DNA of 64,000 bases. Origin: Zygosaccharomyces rouxii. Taxonomy: Eukaryota; Ascomycota; Saccharomycetes; Saccharomycetales; Saccharomycetaceae. Below the pieces are notes generated by a model. It was not told the origin of the DNA. It did no database searches and saw only the letters and a program-made list of their open reading frames with translations. The stretch is from assembly GCF_000026365.1 (NCBI RefSeq), contig NC_012991.1:1302001-1366000 (forward strand), read 5' to 3'. The position numbers and the translations under genes were made by a program. This document shows positions 1-9,920 of this stretch, piece after piece (the stretch's first letter is position 1; every line of letters begins with the position of its first letter).

Positions 1-286
1 CCTCTTCCTCTTGTTCTTTCTCTTTTTCCTCTTGTACACACTTGCCACCCTCTGATCCAGTCAGATCGGGCCCGTAGAGTACAGTGATATCTAAATCCTT
101 GTCCCAGTTTACAGAAAGTGGATCAGCCCTGCCGCCGATACCGTATAACTGCTGTGACCACCTTCGCCAAAGAGTATGGTGAAGCCTCGATAAATACAAA
201 CGATAATCAAAATCGTTCTCAAATGAACACGATGGTAATCTTAACAATTTATGATTTCTCATCTTCCGCAGTAGCTTCCAAGTCAT
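1..286 (-). CDS. N-terminal part of a YOR062C/YKR075C-like protein (partial, runs off left edge)
   Basis: The reverse strand is open from a stop near 420 down to position 1. The first in-frame ATG is at 286 and a second at 262; either could be the start. The translation contains DYRLYLSRLHHTLWRRW around residues 28-44, which resembles the R-L-x-x-x-W-R-R-W core of the DUF1752 family that includes Reg1, a glucose-repression phosphatase regulator. An acidic E/K/Q-rich run follows at the window edge. In S. cerevisiae the divergent neighbour of RPL3 is YOR062C (paralog YKR075C), so orientation and position fit. Seen: the open frame and the motif. Inferred: the orthology. The function of this family is not established. 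The C-terminus lies outside the window. Confidence 0.6.
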   Translation of the reverse strand, partial: MTWKLLRKMRNHKLLRLPSCSFENDFDYRLYLSRLHHTLWRRWSQQLYGIGGRADPLSVNWDKDLDITVLYGPDLTGSEGGKCVQEEKEKEQEEE

Positions 287-1838
287 CGCAATGTCTTGAT
301 CCTGGAAACCCTGTGTAAAATAGTCGATTGCAGGTCTCGAGTAGTTGGTTACATTGTCCAGCAATAATAAATTTTGCCTTGATATTATAGTGTCGTCTAA
401 ACTCGTCATCGTTCTACTAAGCACGCACTATTTCCCTTAGAAGTCCTTGATAGTCATAAAGCAGGGTCAAAAAATGATCTACCTTACAACTGTGTGTTCT
501 TGCTTGAAACAACAATAAGCCTCTATCTCTCGAGGACGAGTTGGGGAATATGTATGTTCTTGGCATGTCACTTAAATATATCTGTAGGTCTCCCCCGTAT
601 TGAATGCAAGTTTCCTATTTCACCCCACTCACCCCATCCCACCATCCCACCGATATTTTCTCCTTCGATACTTCCAACACCAATACATTAATGCATTAAT
701 GCTTAGCCGACAATGACAGATTAGTCCAGGAACCACCAGTTTTTTCTCCGGCCGTTTGTGGAAAAACTCTTTCGATATGCATGAGAACACTCGGAGTGGA
801 ATAAGACGGTCCGCAGATTTCTAAGCAAGGGAACGAAGGAAATACCGGAGAGAACTAAACATTTTTCCGATATACAATAGAAGCCTGTTCTCGAGTCATT
901 TGAGAAAAAAAAGAAAAAAGTAATACGGCATTTTCTGGGTGTGAAACTTGAAAAAAAGGGTTTTTCCGATTCTCCCAAAAGTAATTCCGTCGGTGCGCGC
1001 GAGGTGACTTCGAATGGTAATCCTATTCGCTGTCATTTGCCCCGTCGATGATGGAATGAATAATATGTATTGTGGTAAACGTGGAGAGAAAGTCGGGAAA
1101 CGTAGTGAGTCCGAAAGAAGTGCGTTACATCGTGTGGCTATGAAAAATGAGGGGCAACTTCGAAGAGAGAAGAAGGGGATAAGAAAATAATGGATTAATG
1201 GACGTATGGCATTTCATGTGTTTGACGGACATTAGTTGGCAAATTGCGATCTTGCTAATCGAATGTATAGCTCGAGCTTCGTAGTTTAACATGGGGAGCT
1301 GTGCTTAGTAGAATCTGGTCTCCTATGGTATAGCGGAAACATCCCTCGCTTGCTATTTCTTTTGGACAATGCAGCTCTGGACCCGTATTCCCGATGCTGT
1401 GATCGGCATGTTAATCAATCGGAGTTTCTGGTCATGAAAATCTCATTTTTCTGCTCAGCTGATTGAACATCATAAACGAATCACTTACCCTTTTGGATAT
1501 ACTCGACTTATTTTACTTGCATACTCGATATTGTCATCTTTTTAATGATGTAATTCTAAGTACCCGCACGTGGCAGATCATAAAAAATTCTTTTCCTTGG
1601 CATTTCCGTATTATGCGATACACCCGCACATCCTATGGCAGTCATTCGTAAAGTTCTTCAGAATTTTACGCTTCATTTTTTTTTTCCAGGAACCGACCGA
1701 CGCAAAGTCATCACATCGAATGGAATCCTGGAAAATTTGAAAAATTTCAAGTGTCTTGACGCTCACGCATATTTTTCACTACTATTACAATTTTAATCAA
1801 CACTTTTTAGAGCTGAAAAAAACCAGCAGCATATAGAA
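287..1838. promoter_or_regulatory. Divergent promoter region of the left-edge gene and RPL3
   Basis: No coding frame with recognisable content was found on either strand in these 1.55 kb. The RPL3-proximal part carries a perfect Rap1-type site (1620-1632) and a T-run near 1676-1687, the usual arrangement of a yeast ribosomal-protein promoter. A palindromic CACGTG (1567-1572) could bind Cbf1 or another bHLH factor. The remaining ~1.2 kb shows nothing I can assign. Confidence 0.5.
1620..1632 (+). promoter_or_regulatory. Rap1 binding site upstream of RPL3
   Basis: ACACCCGCACATC matches the Rap1 consensus ACACCCRYACAYM at every position, 207 bp upstream of the RPL3 ATG. A weaker related sequence (ACCCGCACG) sits about 60 bp further upstream at 1562-1570, overlapping the CACGTG at 1567-1572. 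Paired Rap1 sites followed by a T-rich tract are typical of ribosomal-protein genes in this family. S. cerevisiae RPL3 itself is better known for Abf1 control, so this may be a regulator difference. Confidence 0.6.
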
Positions 1839-3005
1839 ATGTCTCACAGAAAGTATTCCGCCCCACGTCACGGTTCCCTAGGTTTCTTGCCAAGAAAGAG
1901 ATGCGCATCTCCAAGAGGTAGAGTTAAGTCCTTCCCAAAGGATGATAAGACTAAGCCAGTTGGTTTGACCTCCTTCCTTGGTTACAAGGCTGGTATGTCC
2001 ACCATCGTCAGAGATTTGGACAGACCAGGTTCTAAGTTCCACAAGCGTGAAGTCGTTGAAGCCGTTTCCGTCGTCGACACTCCACCATTGGTCGTTGTCG
2101 GTGTTGTCGGTTACGTCGAAACCCCAAGAGGTCTAAGATCCTTGACCACCGTCTGGGCTGAACACTTGTCTGATGAGATCAAGAGAAGATTCTACAGAAA
2201 CTGGTACAAGTCTAAGAAGAAGGCTTTCACCAAGTACTCTGCTAAGTACGCTCAAGATGCTGCTCAAATCGAAAGAGAATTGGCCAGAATCAACAAGTAC
2301 GCTACCGTCGTCAGAGTCTTGGCTCACACTCAAATCAGAAAGACTCCATTGTCCCAAAAGAAGGCTCACTTGGCTGAAATCCAAATCAACGGTGGTACCA
2401 CCGCTGACAAGGTCGCTTGGGCTAAGGAACACTTCGAAAAGACTGTTTCTGTCGACAGCGTTTTCGAACAAAACGAAATGATTGACGTCGCCGCTGTTAC
2501 CAAGGGTCACGGTTACGAGGGTGTTACCCACAGATGGGGTACCACCAGATTGCCAAGAAAGACCCACAGAGGTTTGAGAAAGGTTGCTTGTATCGGTGCA
2601 TGGCATCCAAACCACGTTATGTGGTCTGTTGCTCGTGCTGGTCAAAACGGTTTCCACCACAGAACTTCCATCAACCACAAGATCTACAGAGTCGGTAAGG
2701 GTGATGACGAAGCTAACGCTGCTACCGAATTTGACAGAACCAAGAAAACCATCAACCCAATGGGTGGTTTCCCTCACTACGGTGAAGTTAAGAACGACTT
2801 CGTTGTTATCAAGGGTGCTATTCCAGGTACCAAGAAGAGAGTTGTTACTTTGAGAAAGTCCTTGTACACTGACACTTCTAGAAGAGCCTTGGAACAAGTT
2901 ACCTTGAAATGGATCGACACTGCTTCTAAGTTCGGTAAGGGTAGATTCCAAACTCCTGCTGAAAAGCATGCCTTTATGGGTACTCTAAAGAAGGACTTGG
3001 AATAA
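1839..3005 (+). CDS. RPL3: Ribosomal protein uL3 (Rpl3) of the 60S subunit
   Basis: This 388-residue protein is close to the 387 residues of S. cerevisiae Rpl3 and is collinear throughout. uL3 binds 25S rRNA near the peptidyl-transferase centre and is needed for 60S assembly. The N-terminus [20 protein letters not shown] and the central W-finger region with [20 protein letters not shown] (about residues 223-242) are hallmarks, including the loop histidine that is methylated in yeast. Codons are strongly biased to the optimal yeast set (AAG, GGT, GTC, TTG, AGA), as expected of a very highly expressed gene. The strong bias also makes a long open frame on the opposite strand, which is not a gene. 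The neighbour YNG1 is convergent, the same order as YOR063W-YOR064C. Confidence 0.98.
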   Translation: MSHRKYSAPRHGSLGFLPRKRCASPRGRVKSFPKDDKTKPVGLTSFLGYKAGMSTIVRDLDRPGSKFHKREVVEAVSVVDTPPLVVVGVVGYVETPRGLRSLTTVWAEHLSDEIKRRFYRNWYKSKKKAFTKYSAKYAQDAAQIERELARINKYATVVRVLAHTQIRKTPLSQKKAHLAEIQINGGTTADKVAWAKEHFEKTVSVDSVFEQNEMIDVAAVTKGHGYEGVTHRWGTTRLPRKTHRGLRKVACIGAWHPNHVMWSVARAGQNGFHHRTSINHKIYRVGKGDDEANAATEFDRTKKTINPMGGFPHYGEVKNDFVVIKGAIPGTKKRVVTLRKSLYTDTSRRALEQVTLKWIDTASKFGKGRFQTPAEKHAFMGTLKKDLE

Positions 3006-3050
3006 ATTTATTAAAAGTAGATTTAAGATAATATTTTATAATACATAATT

Positions 3051-3656
3051 TTATCGCTTCAAGCCTTTTTTACTGCCGAGCTCATTTTTTTTAGCTTCTC
3101 TTCTACATTTTTCGCTACAATACCATTCTCCCTCTAGTGGTCGTACGATTCCGACACAGCCGTAATGGAACCATTCAATGGAACAACTATCATTATCACA
3201 AGCAATCATTGATCCGTAGGACACATTATGGCATACACAATACGTCTCCTCCTGTGGTTCCTCGCGCCTTGTGATATTTGGTTTACCAGTATTGTTTTTC
3301 ACCGAAGCACGCGATGCCTTGTCAACTCTATTTGAATTCGAATTCCTTAGATTCAACCTTATAGTTAAGGGCGCGTTTTTAGACGAATCCTTACTTCTCG
3401 TAGCGTCGTACCTCCTTCGTATCTCTTGCATCTGTAATAGTTCATTCCTCTGCAGTGTTAAAGTCTTAATTCTGCTTTGAACTAGATCTTCTAGGAAATC
3501 TACTTGATTTTCCATCTGGACAGCTATCTGATCTTGATTATCCTCATCCTCATTTTGATCAAGCGATGTATCTAGAGACTGTAGTGTCCATAGCGTTCGT
3601 ATTAATTCACAGGGGAAGTGATCTAGTGTATTGAGAAAATTGTACCGTATATCCAT
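3051..3656 (-). CDS. YNG1: ING-family PHD-finger subunit of the NuA3 histone acetyltransferase
   Basis: This 201-residue protein (S. cerevisiae Yng1 219) has an N-terminal helical ING-type region (about 1-80) and a basic linker. A C-terminal PHD finger follows at about residues 138-185: [19 protein letters not shown], then WFHYGC, then WYCSEKC, giving the complete Cys4-His-Cys3 zinc ligands. Yng1 reads H3K4 trimethylation for NuA3 and promotes H3K14 acetylation. It is convergent with RPL3 and divergent from CYT1, matching YOR063W-YOR064C-YOR065W. The paralogous fungal ING proteins Yng2 and Pho23 are longer or lack this synteny, so the assignment is secure. Confidence 0.93.
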   Translation of the reverse strand: MDIRYNFLNTLDHFPCELIRTLWTLQSLDTSLDQNEDEDNQDQIAVQMENQVDFLEDLVQSRIKTLTLQRNELLQMQEIRRRYDATRSKDSSKNAPLTIRLNLRNSNSNRVDKASRASVKNNTGKPNITRREEPQEETYCVCHNVSYGSMIACDNDSCSIEWFHYGCVGIVRPLEGEWYCSEKCRREAKKNELGSKKGLKR

Positions 3657-4289
3657 AATGATTTGATCTCTTAGGGTTCTGTTCCTTTACATGCACTGAC
3701 GGTACTAACAAAACGTTAATATAGTTAACCAGAGTCACGTGGCTTGTGAAATTCTATGCTTGGCAAATACCCTTGTCTATTTCACCGCCAGAATCTCAAC
3801 TGGAGCACAGTATTTCTTGTTTGCCGCCCTGTGGTTATACACCTGCCAGTTCCATGCCTTTAGCAGGAAAGGGTAGAGAGATGTCCGGTTAACACCACAA
3901 CTGTCGTCAAAAGTTACCCGATCTCGTTATCCAATCAGATTGATGGAAAACTCATCACTACAATTTTTTTTCCCACCTCTTCCGCAGCGAAAGAGAGTCA
4001 AGCCGATCTATCCACCAAGGCCCTATTGGTGAATATGGAAATGTAAGAAATTCAAGAAACAAAAAAAAAAAAATTAGGAAGAATTAGACTATGGTGCAAT
4101 AGTCCTTAGGAAACAATTACGGGACAATATTCATACAGGAAGAAAAAAATAAAAATAACATTCCTCCTTTCTTTATCCATTATTTATTAATTCATTCTCT
4201 TACCAAGAGATTCAATTCGATTCAATTCCGCCACTGTTCCCCCGTTGTTGTTAAAATATCTACGTCTAATCTTCCCCTCCATATAAGGC
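3657..4289. promoter_or_regulatory. YNG1-CYT1 divergent promoter with CCAAT boxes
   Basis: This 633-bp shared upstream region has two CCAAT-type elements: CCAATCA at 3931-3937 and the inverse form ATTGGT at 4025-4030, about 360 and 265 bp upstream of CYT1. CCAAT boxes recruit the Hap2/3/4/5 complex, which activates respiratory genes including CYT1 in S. cerevisiae. No Hap1 site could be assigned with confidence. An A-run near 4062-4074 and A-rich stretches precede the CYT1 start. Confidence 0.5.
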
Positions 4290-5162
4290 ATGTTCTCTCA
4301 AGTTAGACGCGTTGCAACTAATGCAACTACCCGCAAATTCTTAGCCGGAGGTGCTCTAATCTCTGGTGTCTCTGCATCTGCTGCTCTATATGCCGACTCA
4401 TTGACCGCTCAAGCAATGACAGCAGCTGAGCATGGTCTACATCCTCCTGCTTTTTCATGGCCACACAACGGTCCATTTGATACCTTCGATCATGCTGCCA
4501 TCAGAAGAGGTTATCAAGTTTACAGAGAAGTTTGCGCTGCTTGCCATTCTTTAGATAGAATTGCTTGGAGAACCTTAATTGGTGTTTCTCACACAAACCA
4601 AGAAGTTCGTGATATGTCCGCAGAATTCGAATACGATGATGAACCTGATGAACAAGGTAATCCAAAGAAGAGACCAGGTAAATTGGCTGATTACATTCCA
4701 GGTCCTTACCCTAACGAACAAGCCGCTAGATCTGCCAATCAAGGTGCCCTACCACCTGATTTGTCCTTAATCGTTAAGGCAAGACATGGTGGTGCTGATT
4801 ACATCTTTTCATTGCTAACCGGTTATCCAGAAGAACCACCAGCAGGTGTTGTTCTTCCACCAGGTTCTAACTACAACCCATACTTCCCAGGTGGTGCAAT
4901 TGCAATGGGTAGAGTTTTATTTGATGATTTGGTCGAGTACGAAGACGGTACACCAGCAACTACTTCCCAAATGGCAAAGGATGTTACTACTTTCTTGAAC
5001 TGGTGCTCTGAACCTGAACACGATGAAAGAAAGAGATTAGGTCTAAAGGCAATCCTAGTGGTGTCCTCCTTGTACTTGCTATCCGTCTGGGTGAAGAAGT
5101 TCAAGTGGGCAGCTATCAAGAACAGAAAATTTGTCTTTAACCCTCCAAAGACTAAGAAATAA
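4290..5162 (+). CDS. CYT1: Cytochrome c1, catalytic subunit of respiratory complex III
   Basis: Cyt1 carries covalent heme c and passes electrons from the Rieske protein to cytochrome c in the mitochondrial inner membrane. The 290-residue precursor (S. cerevisiae 309) starts with a basic presequence (VRRVATNATTRKFLAGG) followed by a hydrophobic sorting segment (about 18-35), the bipartite signal expected for an intermembrane-space protein. The heme motif VCAACH lies at about residues 81-86 and the axial methionine is in AIAMGRVLFDDL (about 204-215). A single C-terminal anchor (LKAILVVSSLYLLSVWV) precedes a basic matrix tail. It follows YNG1 as in S. cerevisiae (YOR065W). The first ATG of the frame was used. 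Confidence 0.98.
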   Translation: MFSQVRRVATNATTRKFLAGGALISGVSASAALYADSLTAQAMTAAEHGLHPPAFSWPHNGPFDTFDHAAIRRGYQVYREVCAACHSLDRIAWRTLIGVSHTNQEVRDMSAEFEYDDEPDEQGNPKKRPGKLADYIPGPYPNEQAARSANQGALPPDLSLIVKARHGGADYIFSLLTGYPEEPPAGVVLPPGSNYNPYFPGGAIAMGRVLFDDLVEYEDGTPATTSQMAKDVTTFLNWCSEPEHDERKRLGLKAILVVSSLYLLSVWVKKFKWAAIKNRKFVFNPPKTKK

Positions 5163-6100
5163 GGAGACTTGAAAAACGAAAGAAGCATCTAAAAGATGAA
5201 GAACAACAATAACAAAGAATGGTCCATTATTATTATCACTATTATTATTATTGTTATTTTTTGATTGGCACTTGTAAATGAAAAAAAAAAGAGAAAAAAA
5301 AAGACACAACAGAACAAAACGAAACACCATATTAACATGATAAATTCTAGACTGCTCTTATGTAAGAGACGTATTTATTCTTATTTATTCTATTTAGTCT
5401 AACGATCCGAGCAGCGGACAGCTCTTAGAAAAGAATCACGTGGGAACTTCTTGCTGTGTGTACGTGCTCCAAGCCAGCGGCTAATAGCCGCTGAAAATAC
5501 CTATCGAGTCAAGCACCCATACCTGAGTTCGAACCTTGCTAGTGGATTGGCCCTTTGAACTCCCGCCACATTTGCTACCACCACCCTCTTACCATGCAAT
5601 TGTGTATGTCCTGCACGGCAGCGTTACCCGGTCGAAACTAGGTTAATGTTTGCTACGGTGATTTCTATGCATGAGAGCAGAGAAGGATAGAAAGCAAGAA
5701 AAGAAAAAAAAAGAATAAGAAAAAAAATAACTTTTGGTTCTTTTAGATAAAAAAGTTATTTGTTCTCGCACTAAAATTGCCTTACTGAAGACCGTTGTCC
5801 ATAGTGAACAAGGGCTGTTTTGTCAAGAGATAAAGAGAAACGGAGGAAATCTGTTGAAAATAAGAAAGAAAACGCACATATACACATACGTATACGCACA
5901 TACCGAAGCGTTAGTTAAGAGTGTTTCTGTGTGCTAATCTGTGTTTTAAGGTTGTTCTTTTGCAATTATATTCTGATACTTTTTTTTTTTTGGTTAATTG
6001 GTATTTGGTATTGGTATATTTTCCCGTGTGCGTGCCGTTATTACTAGTGAACTCAGTTAATGTTGAGCTGGTGATAAAAAAGTCTTTGAACCATTAGTTG
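5163..6100. other. CYT1-AZF1 intergenic region
   Basis: This 0.94-kb stretch lies between the CYT1 stop and the AZF1 ATG and has no convincing gene. It marks a break in synteny: S. cerevisiae has MSA1 after CYT1, whereas here AZF1 follows. The AZF1-proximal half is rich in A-runs (5698-5730) and a T-run (5981-5991), consistent with a long promoter and 5' leader for a regulatory gene. Confidence 0.4.
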
Positions 6101-8893
6101 ATGGATACGAGCGGATGCGCTATGAATGACGAGAAGGTAGGGGAAAGCGCCCATCATCGTATTTTAAACAACAATCACAACGAACACAACAGTAGTAATA
6201 ATGATGGTGGTACCAATGTTAACAGAATGGGCATAGATAATAACAATGGAATCAGTAGTTTCCAATTACCGGCACAGTCATCATCATCATCATTACCCCA
6301 ACATCAGCAACAACAGCAGCAGCAAAACCAACAATACCAACGACAACAAGAACAAGAAGAACAACAACAATACCACCACCACCACCAACAACAACAACCA
6401 CAACAGCAACAGCAACAACAATCACAACAGCCACAACAAAGACCTGCCAGACAGGATTCTCTATCGATGTTTACCAATTTTACTCAGCCAAGATTCTCAA
6501 CGTCACTATCGTCGTTCTTGAACCTTTCTGAAAGACCTTCACTTAGCGGTGGCTCAGGTAGTGGTGGAGGTAGTGGGGTTCCGCCAACAGACTTATCTCA
6601 AATAGGTCGTGGATTTAGTATTGTTAACAATCTATGGCAACCCCCACCCCCACCCCCATCATCACAACCGGCAGCGACAGTTCCAAATGATCCATTTATG
6701 CCACCAAGGTTTAAAACACCGACATTTTCATCATCATCCTCTAAACCAACGGGGACTGCGAATGGTAGTAATAATAATAATACTAATCATTCTACACAAC
6801 CGCCATCTCAACCATCATCGAAAAGAAATTCCTTATATTTTGGATCAGCTGATGCACCTGAATTGGATTTTTTCAATCAAAATAGTTCACAAAAGAGAGA
6901 TTCAATCGGTACCATGAAACCTCCATTGATTGTGCCGTTAGGCGGTGGTACCAGCAGTGCTGGTAAAAATACAGAATTTGATTCACTATTTGCACAACCG
7001 CCAAACAACTTACTGCCAACGTCATCAAGAAACAACTCATTAAAATTTACGGCTGAGGATTTCGATTTCCCATTTAAAAGGCGAGATTCATCAGTTAGAA
7101 ATTCAATTGATGCTCAAAACTATACTTTGGGTCCTAGAATGTACCCGCGGGGATCGGGAACTAACTCTGCAGAATTAACACCAGACCCAACTGAAGTAGT
7201 CGATGAATCGTTGAAAAGAGATCACCATCAGCAATTTGCCAAGAGACAGAAAAGCTCGAAGGACATTAATAGCCGTCATGATGCTAGTACTACTGGCACT
7301 ACTGCTGCCCGTAACACAAGCAACAATAATAAAAATAATAATGCTGATAATGATACTACTACTGCTGCTTCTGCAACTGCTGCTGGCACTAATAATGATA
7401 ATTCGACAGTAGCCATCAGTGCACATCCGGCAACAACAGCAAATTCGACCCCATCGGCAAATGTGCAGGTATCTCAAACTAGTGGTACAGGTCAAGATGG
7501 TATGGTTATGAATTCTACTCATGATGCCTTATCGAAGTTACAAAGTGGGATTTTAGATCCAAGTGTGGAACCATCATTAGATGATTCAAAACCATTGTTG
7601 GGTGTAACAAAGATCGATCAATTGATGTTGATGATCCAAGCTCGCAGAAAAGGCGTTACTGAAAAGATACTGACATCGTCAGATGGCGGATTAATCCTGG
7701 ATGAAAATTCTGAAATCTTACCACCCTCGTCTCAATTGGTTGGTGGCGTAGAAAAGCCAAAGGGATCTCATGGTGTTAAGCAACACGAGTGTCCATATTG
7801 TCATCGTTTTTTCACCCAGAGTACTCATTTGGAAGTTCATGTTCGCTCTCATATTGGTTATAAGCCATTTCTTTGTGAATGCTGTGGTAAAAGGTTTACA
7901 CAAGGTGGCAATTTACGCACTCATCAACGTTTGCACACAGGTGAAAAACCTTATGAATGTGAACTATGTGGGAAAAGATTCTCAAGAAAGGGTAATTTAG
8001 CAGCTCATATTGTAACTCATCAAAAATTAAAACCGTTTGTTTGCAAATTAGATGGTTGCAATAAAACTTTTACACAATTGGGTAACATGAAAGCTCATCA
8101 AAATCGTTTCCATCTGAATACTTTAAACGAATTGACTCAAAGATTAGCTGAAATGGATCCTCAAGAAGATATTGCACCCGATGAACGTGAGTTATTAGAA
8201 TATTTCGCATCGTTATACAAAAATTCGAACAAAGGTATTAAAGGCAGAGGCAAAGGTAGCACTCGTGTCATTCCTTCAGATTTACAAGGACAACAGTCGG
8301 CCTCACCTTCAACTGTTACTCTTTCTGGAAGAAATGGCCAAAATTCTTCAGATCAGGGTTCGACTCCAACTGGAACGAACCATTCAACACCGCAACAACA
8401 ACATACGCCTATGAATACTAATTCACAAACATTTTCACACCACCAACGTCATCCTCACTACCAATCACAACAAAGTGCTTTACATCAAACCAAGGACGAT
8501 CCAACTGTTACCACTGCTACCGCCCACCAATTTGGTAACCCATTGGAGGCTAGGGTTTTAGATCCGAGGAAGTCTCATGCTACTATGAATCCTAGTACTG
8601 CTGCAGTAGCTGCAGTAGCTGCAGCCGCTGCTCCGCAACACACAAATGATCCTGTTATTAGTTATGGATATCCACCATTACAACCGCAGGCTAATCAACA
8701 GGGAGCTGACCCGACGGGTGCGGGTGCGCTACCTTCATTACCTTTGCAACCACCTTCATCAGGTTCACCAGCAAGTTCTGCTAATGGGTTTTCGTTTTCA
8801 TTAGATCCACAAGCAGATCCAACAAGTGCTAATGGATATCCGAGACAGTTGCAAAGCCAAGTACATTTTAAAAATATAAATTATAAGGGCTAG
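6101..8893 (+). CDS. AZF1: C2H2 zinc-finger transcription factor Azf1
   Basis: This 930-residue protein (S. cerevisiae 914) has four tandem C2H2 fingers at about residues 561-673. Finger 1 contains CPYCHRFFTQSTHLEVHVRSH, finger 2 CECCGKRF, finger 3 CELCGKRFS and finger 4 has the longer CKLDGC spacing. The TGEKPYEC linker between fingers 2 and 3 is canonical. The N-terminal half is low complexity with Gln/His-rich (about 66-113), Ser-, Pro- and Asn-rich runs, and the C-terminal part is also Q/S/P-rich, as in Azf1. Azf1 activates carbon- and cell-wall-related genes depending on glucose. The following genes YOR114W and TRS33 confirm the YOR113W locus. The frame is open from a TTG at 6098, but the ATG at 6101 is the start. 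Confidence 0.92.
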   Translation: MDTSGCAMNDEKVGESAHHRILNNNHNEHNSSNNDGGTNVNRMGIDNNNGISSFQLPAQSSSSSLPQHQQQQQQQNQQYQRQQEQEEQQQYHHHHQQQQPQQQQQQQSQQPQQRPARQDSLSMFTNFTQPRFSTSLSSFLNLSERPSLSGGSGSGGGSGVPPTDLSQIGRGFSIVNNLWQPPPPPPSSQPAATVPNDPFMPPRFKTPTFSSSSSKPTGTANGSNNNNTNHSTQPPSQPSSKRNSLYFGSADAPELDFFNQNSSQKRDSIGTMKPPLIVPLGGGTSSAGKNTEFDSLFAQPPNNLLPTSSRNNSLKFTAEDFDFPFKRRDSSVRNSIDAQNYTLGPRMYPRGSGTNSAELTPDPTEVVDESLKRDHHQQFAKRQKSSKDINSRHDASTTGTTAARNTSNNNKNNNADNDTTTAASATAAGTNNDNSTVAISAHPATTANSTPSANVQVSQTSGTGQDGMVMNSTHDALSKLQSGILDPSVEPSLDDSKPLLGVTKIDQLMLMIQARRKGVTEKILTSSDGGLILDENSEILPPSSQLVGGVEKPKGSHGVKQHECPYCHRFFTQSTHLEVHVRSHIGYKPFLCECCGKRFTQGGNLRTHQRLHTGEKPYECELCGKRFSRKGNLAAHIVTHQKLKPFVCKLDGCNKTFTQLGNMKAHQNRFHLNTLNELTQRLAEMDPQEDIAPDERELLEYFASLYKNSNKGIKGRGKGSTRVIPSDLQGQQSASPSTVTLSGRNGQNSSDQGSTPTGTNHSTPQQQHTPMNTNSQTFSHHQRHPHYQSQQSALHQTKDDPTVTTATAHQFGNPLEARVLDPRKSHATMNPSTAAVAAVAAAAAPQHTNDPVISYGYPPLQPQANQQGADPTGAGALPSLPLQPPSSGSPASSANGFSFSLDPQADPTSANGYPRQLQSQVHFKNINYKG
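6297..6437 (+). repeat. CAA/CAG/CAC trinucleotide-rich tract encoding poly-Gln/His in AZF1
   Basis: An imperfect triplet tract (mainly CAA, CAG and CAC) encodes the Q/H-rich segment at about residues 66-113. Mixed codons suggest a long-lived tract rather than a fresh expansion. Such tracts vary in length between strains. Confidence 0.8.
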
Positions 8894-9116
8894 GGCTAGT
8901 CCCCAGCTACTTATTTTAAAATACATTTACAAAAATACATATTTTGTCTTATAAGTAATTTTCTTTTATTATCATACTTCTACTAACCTCGGCTAACGCG
9001 TAAGTAAAGTCGTGTTTTTTGAAGAGTTCAAGTAACTTTTAAACCCATCTAAAAGAGTTCCTATTGATCTCGATCCATATAATAAAAAAGTACTGACAAG
9101 GGAGGCCCAAAAAGCC

Positions 9117-9854
9117 ATGCGTTGTACATATTCACTTAGAGCCTCGTTGTCATCAACTGTTTTTACGACAAGGAAATCATTTGAACGACAGTTAGATAAT
9201 TCACCAACTACAGCATTTCATTACTATTGTCAATTACAACATGATCCAAGGATTAATAACGATTTGCAATGGAAGAAGTTCATGCGTAGAGAATGGGAAA
9301 TGCTTTCACATACAAGGAAAAGGTTATACTGTGCATTTTATTTCCATTTTAAGGGTATAGATTATAAAAGCTTAAACAAATTTGAATTAGCTAAATTCCT
9401 TGAACTTCCAACACCTGCCACCAGTGAATATATGATGTTTAGGAATATCTTTAAATCTAAGTTTGATAATGCATGGTTAGAAAATCTGAGAAAGTTGAAT
9501 GATGTAAATAATAAGGGACGATTGGTGAAAAGATCACCGATAACTGGTGGTCATCGGTTGACAGTGTATGTCCCGTTGAATCGAGATCAATTACAATTCG
9601 AAGCTACGAATTATACTAAAAGATACCAACAGATGTGTAGAGAATGTCGACATGTTTGGAATGAGAAAGTTACCATAGAACAGAAATCACTAATTAGGGA
9701 AAAATGGGAACAAGAAAAGCAGGCGTTTAATGATAATATTCATAGTGAAATTGATGCGTTAAAAATTAATTTGAACAGATTAAATCAATTAGGACTACGA
9801 CAGGAATATCTGCTTTTCGAAGAAAATAGTGGTGAATCCATGAAGAAAAAATGA
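9117..9854 (+). CDS. YOR114W-like protein of unknown function
   Basis: This 245-residue basic protein sits between AZF1 and TRS33 exactly where S. cerevisiae has YOR114W (294 residues). I recognise it by position; no named domain is evident. The N-terminus (MRCTYSLRASLSSTVFTTRK) is Ser/Arg-rich with almost no acidic residues, which would fit a mitochondrial targeting signal. The body is helical and rich in W, K, R and aromatic residues, for example LQWKKFMRREWEMLSHTRKR and the repeated W-x-x-x-x-R pattern later (VWNEKV, REKWEQE). This is faintly reminiscent of HMG-box-like repeats, but I cannot confirm such a fold. The gene ends 67 bp from the convergent TRS33. Its function is unknown. Confidence 0.75.
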   Translation: MRCTYSLRASLSSTVFTTRKSFERQLDNSPTTAFHYYCQLQHDPRINNDLQWKKFMRREWEMLSHTRKRLYCAFYFHFKGIDYKSLNKFELAKFLELPTPATSEYMMFRNIFKSKFDNAWLENLRKLNDVNNKGRLVKRSPITGGHRLTVYVPLNRDQLQFEATNYTKRYQQMCRECRHVWNEKVTIEQKSLIREKWEQEKQAFNDNIHSEIDALKINLNRLNQLGLRQEYLLFEENSGESMKKK

Positions 9855-9920
9855 AACGATATATTCTTTAACCCAATTTATATACAAAAAGAAGGTAACA
9901 AAAAGGTATTAAAATTCAGA

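Noticed and set aside
1317..1400. Possible tRNA near 1320 (an A-box-like TGGTATAGCGG)
   Set aside because: There is no B-box, no anticodon arm and no closing acceptor stem, so a single box is not enough.
2133..2969. A 278-codon open frame on the strand opposite RPL3
   Set aside because: It is a by-product of the extreme codon bias of RPL3. Its Ser/Val/Leu-rich translation matches nothing recognisable and it lies entirely inside a certain gene.
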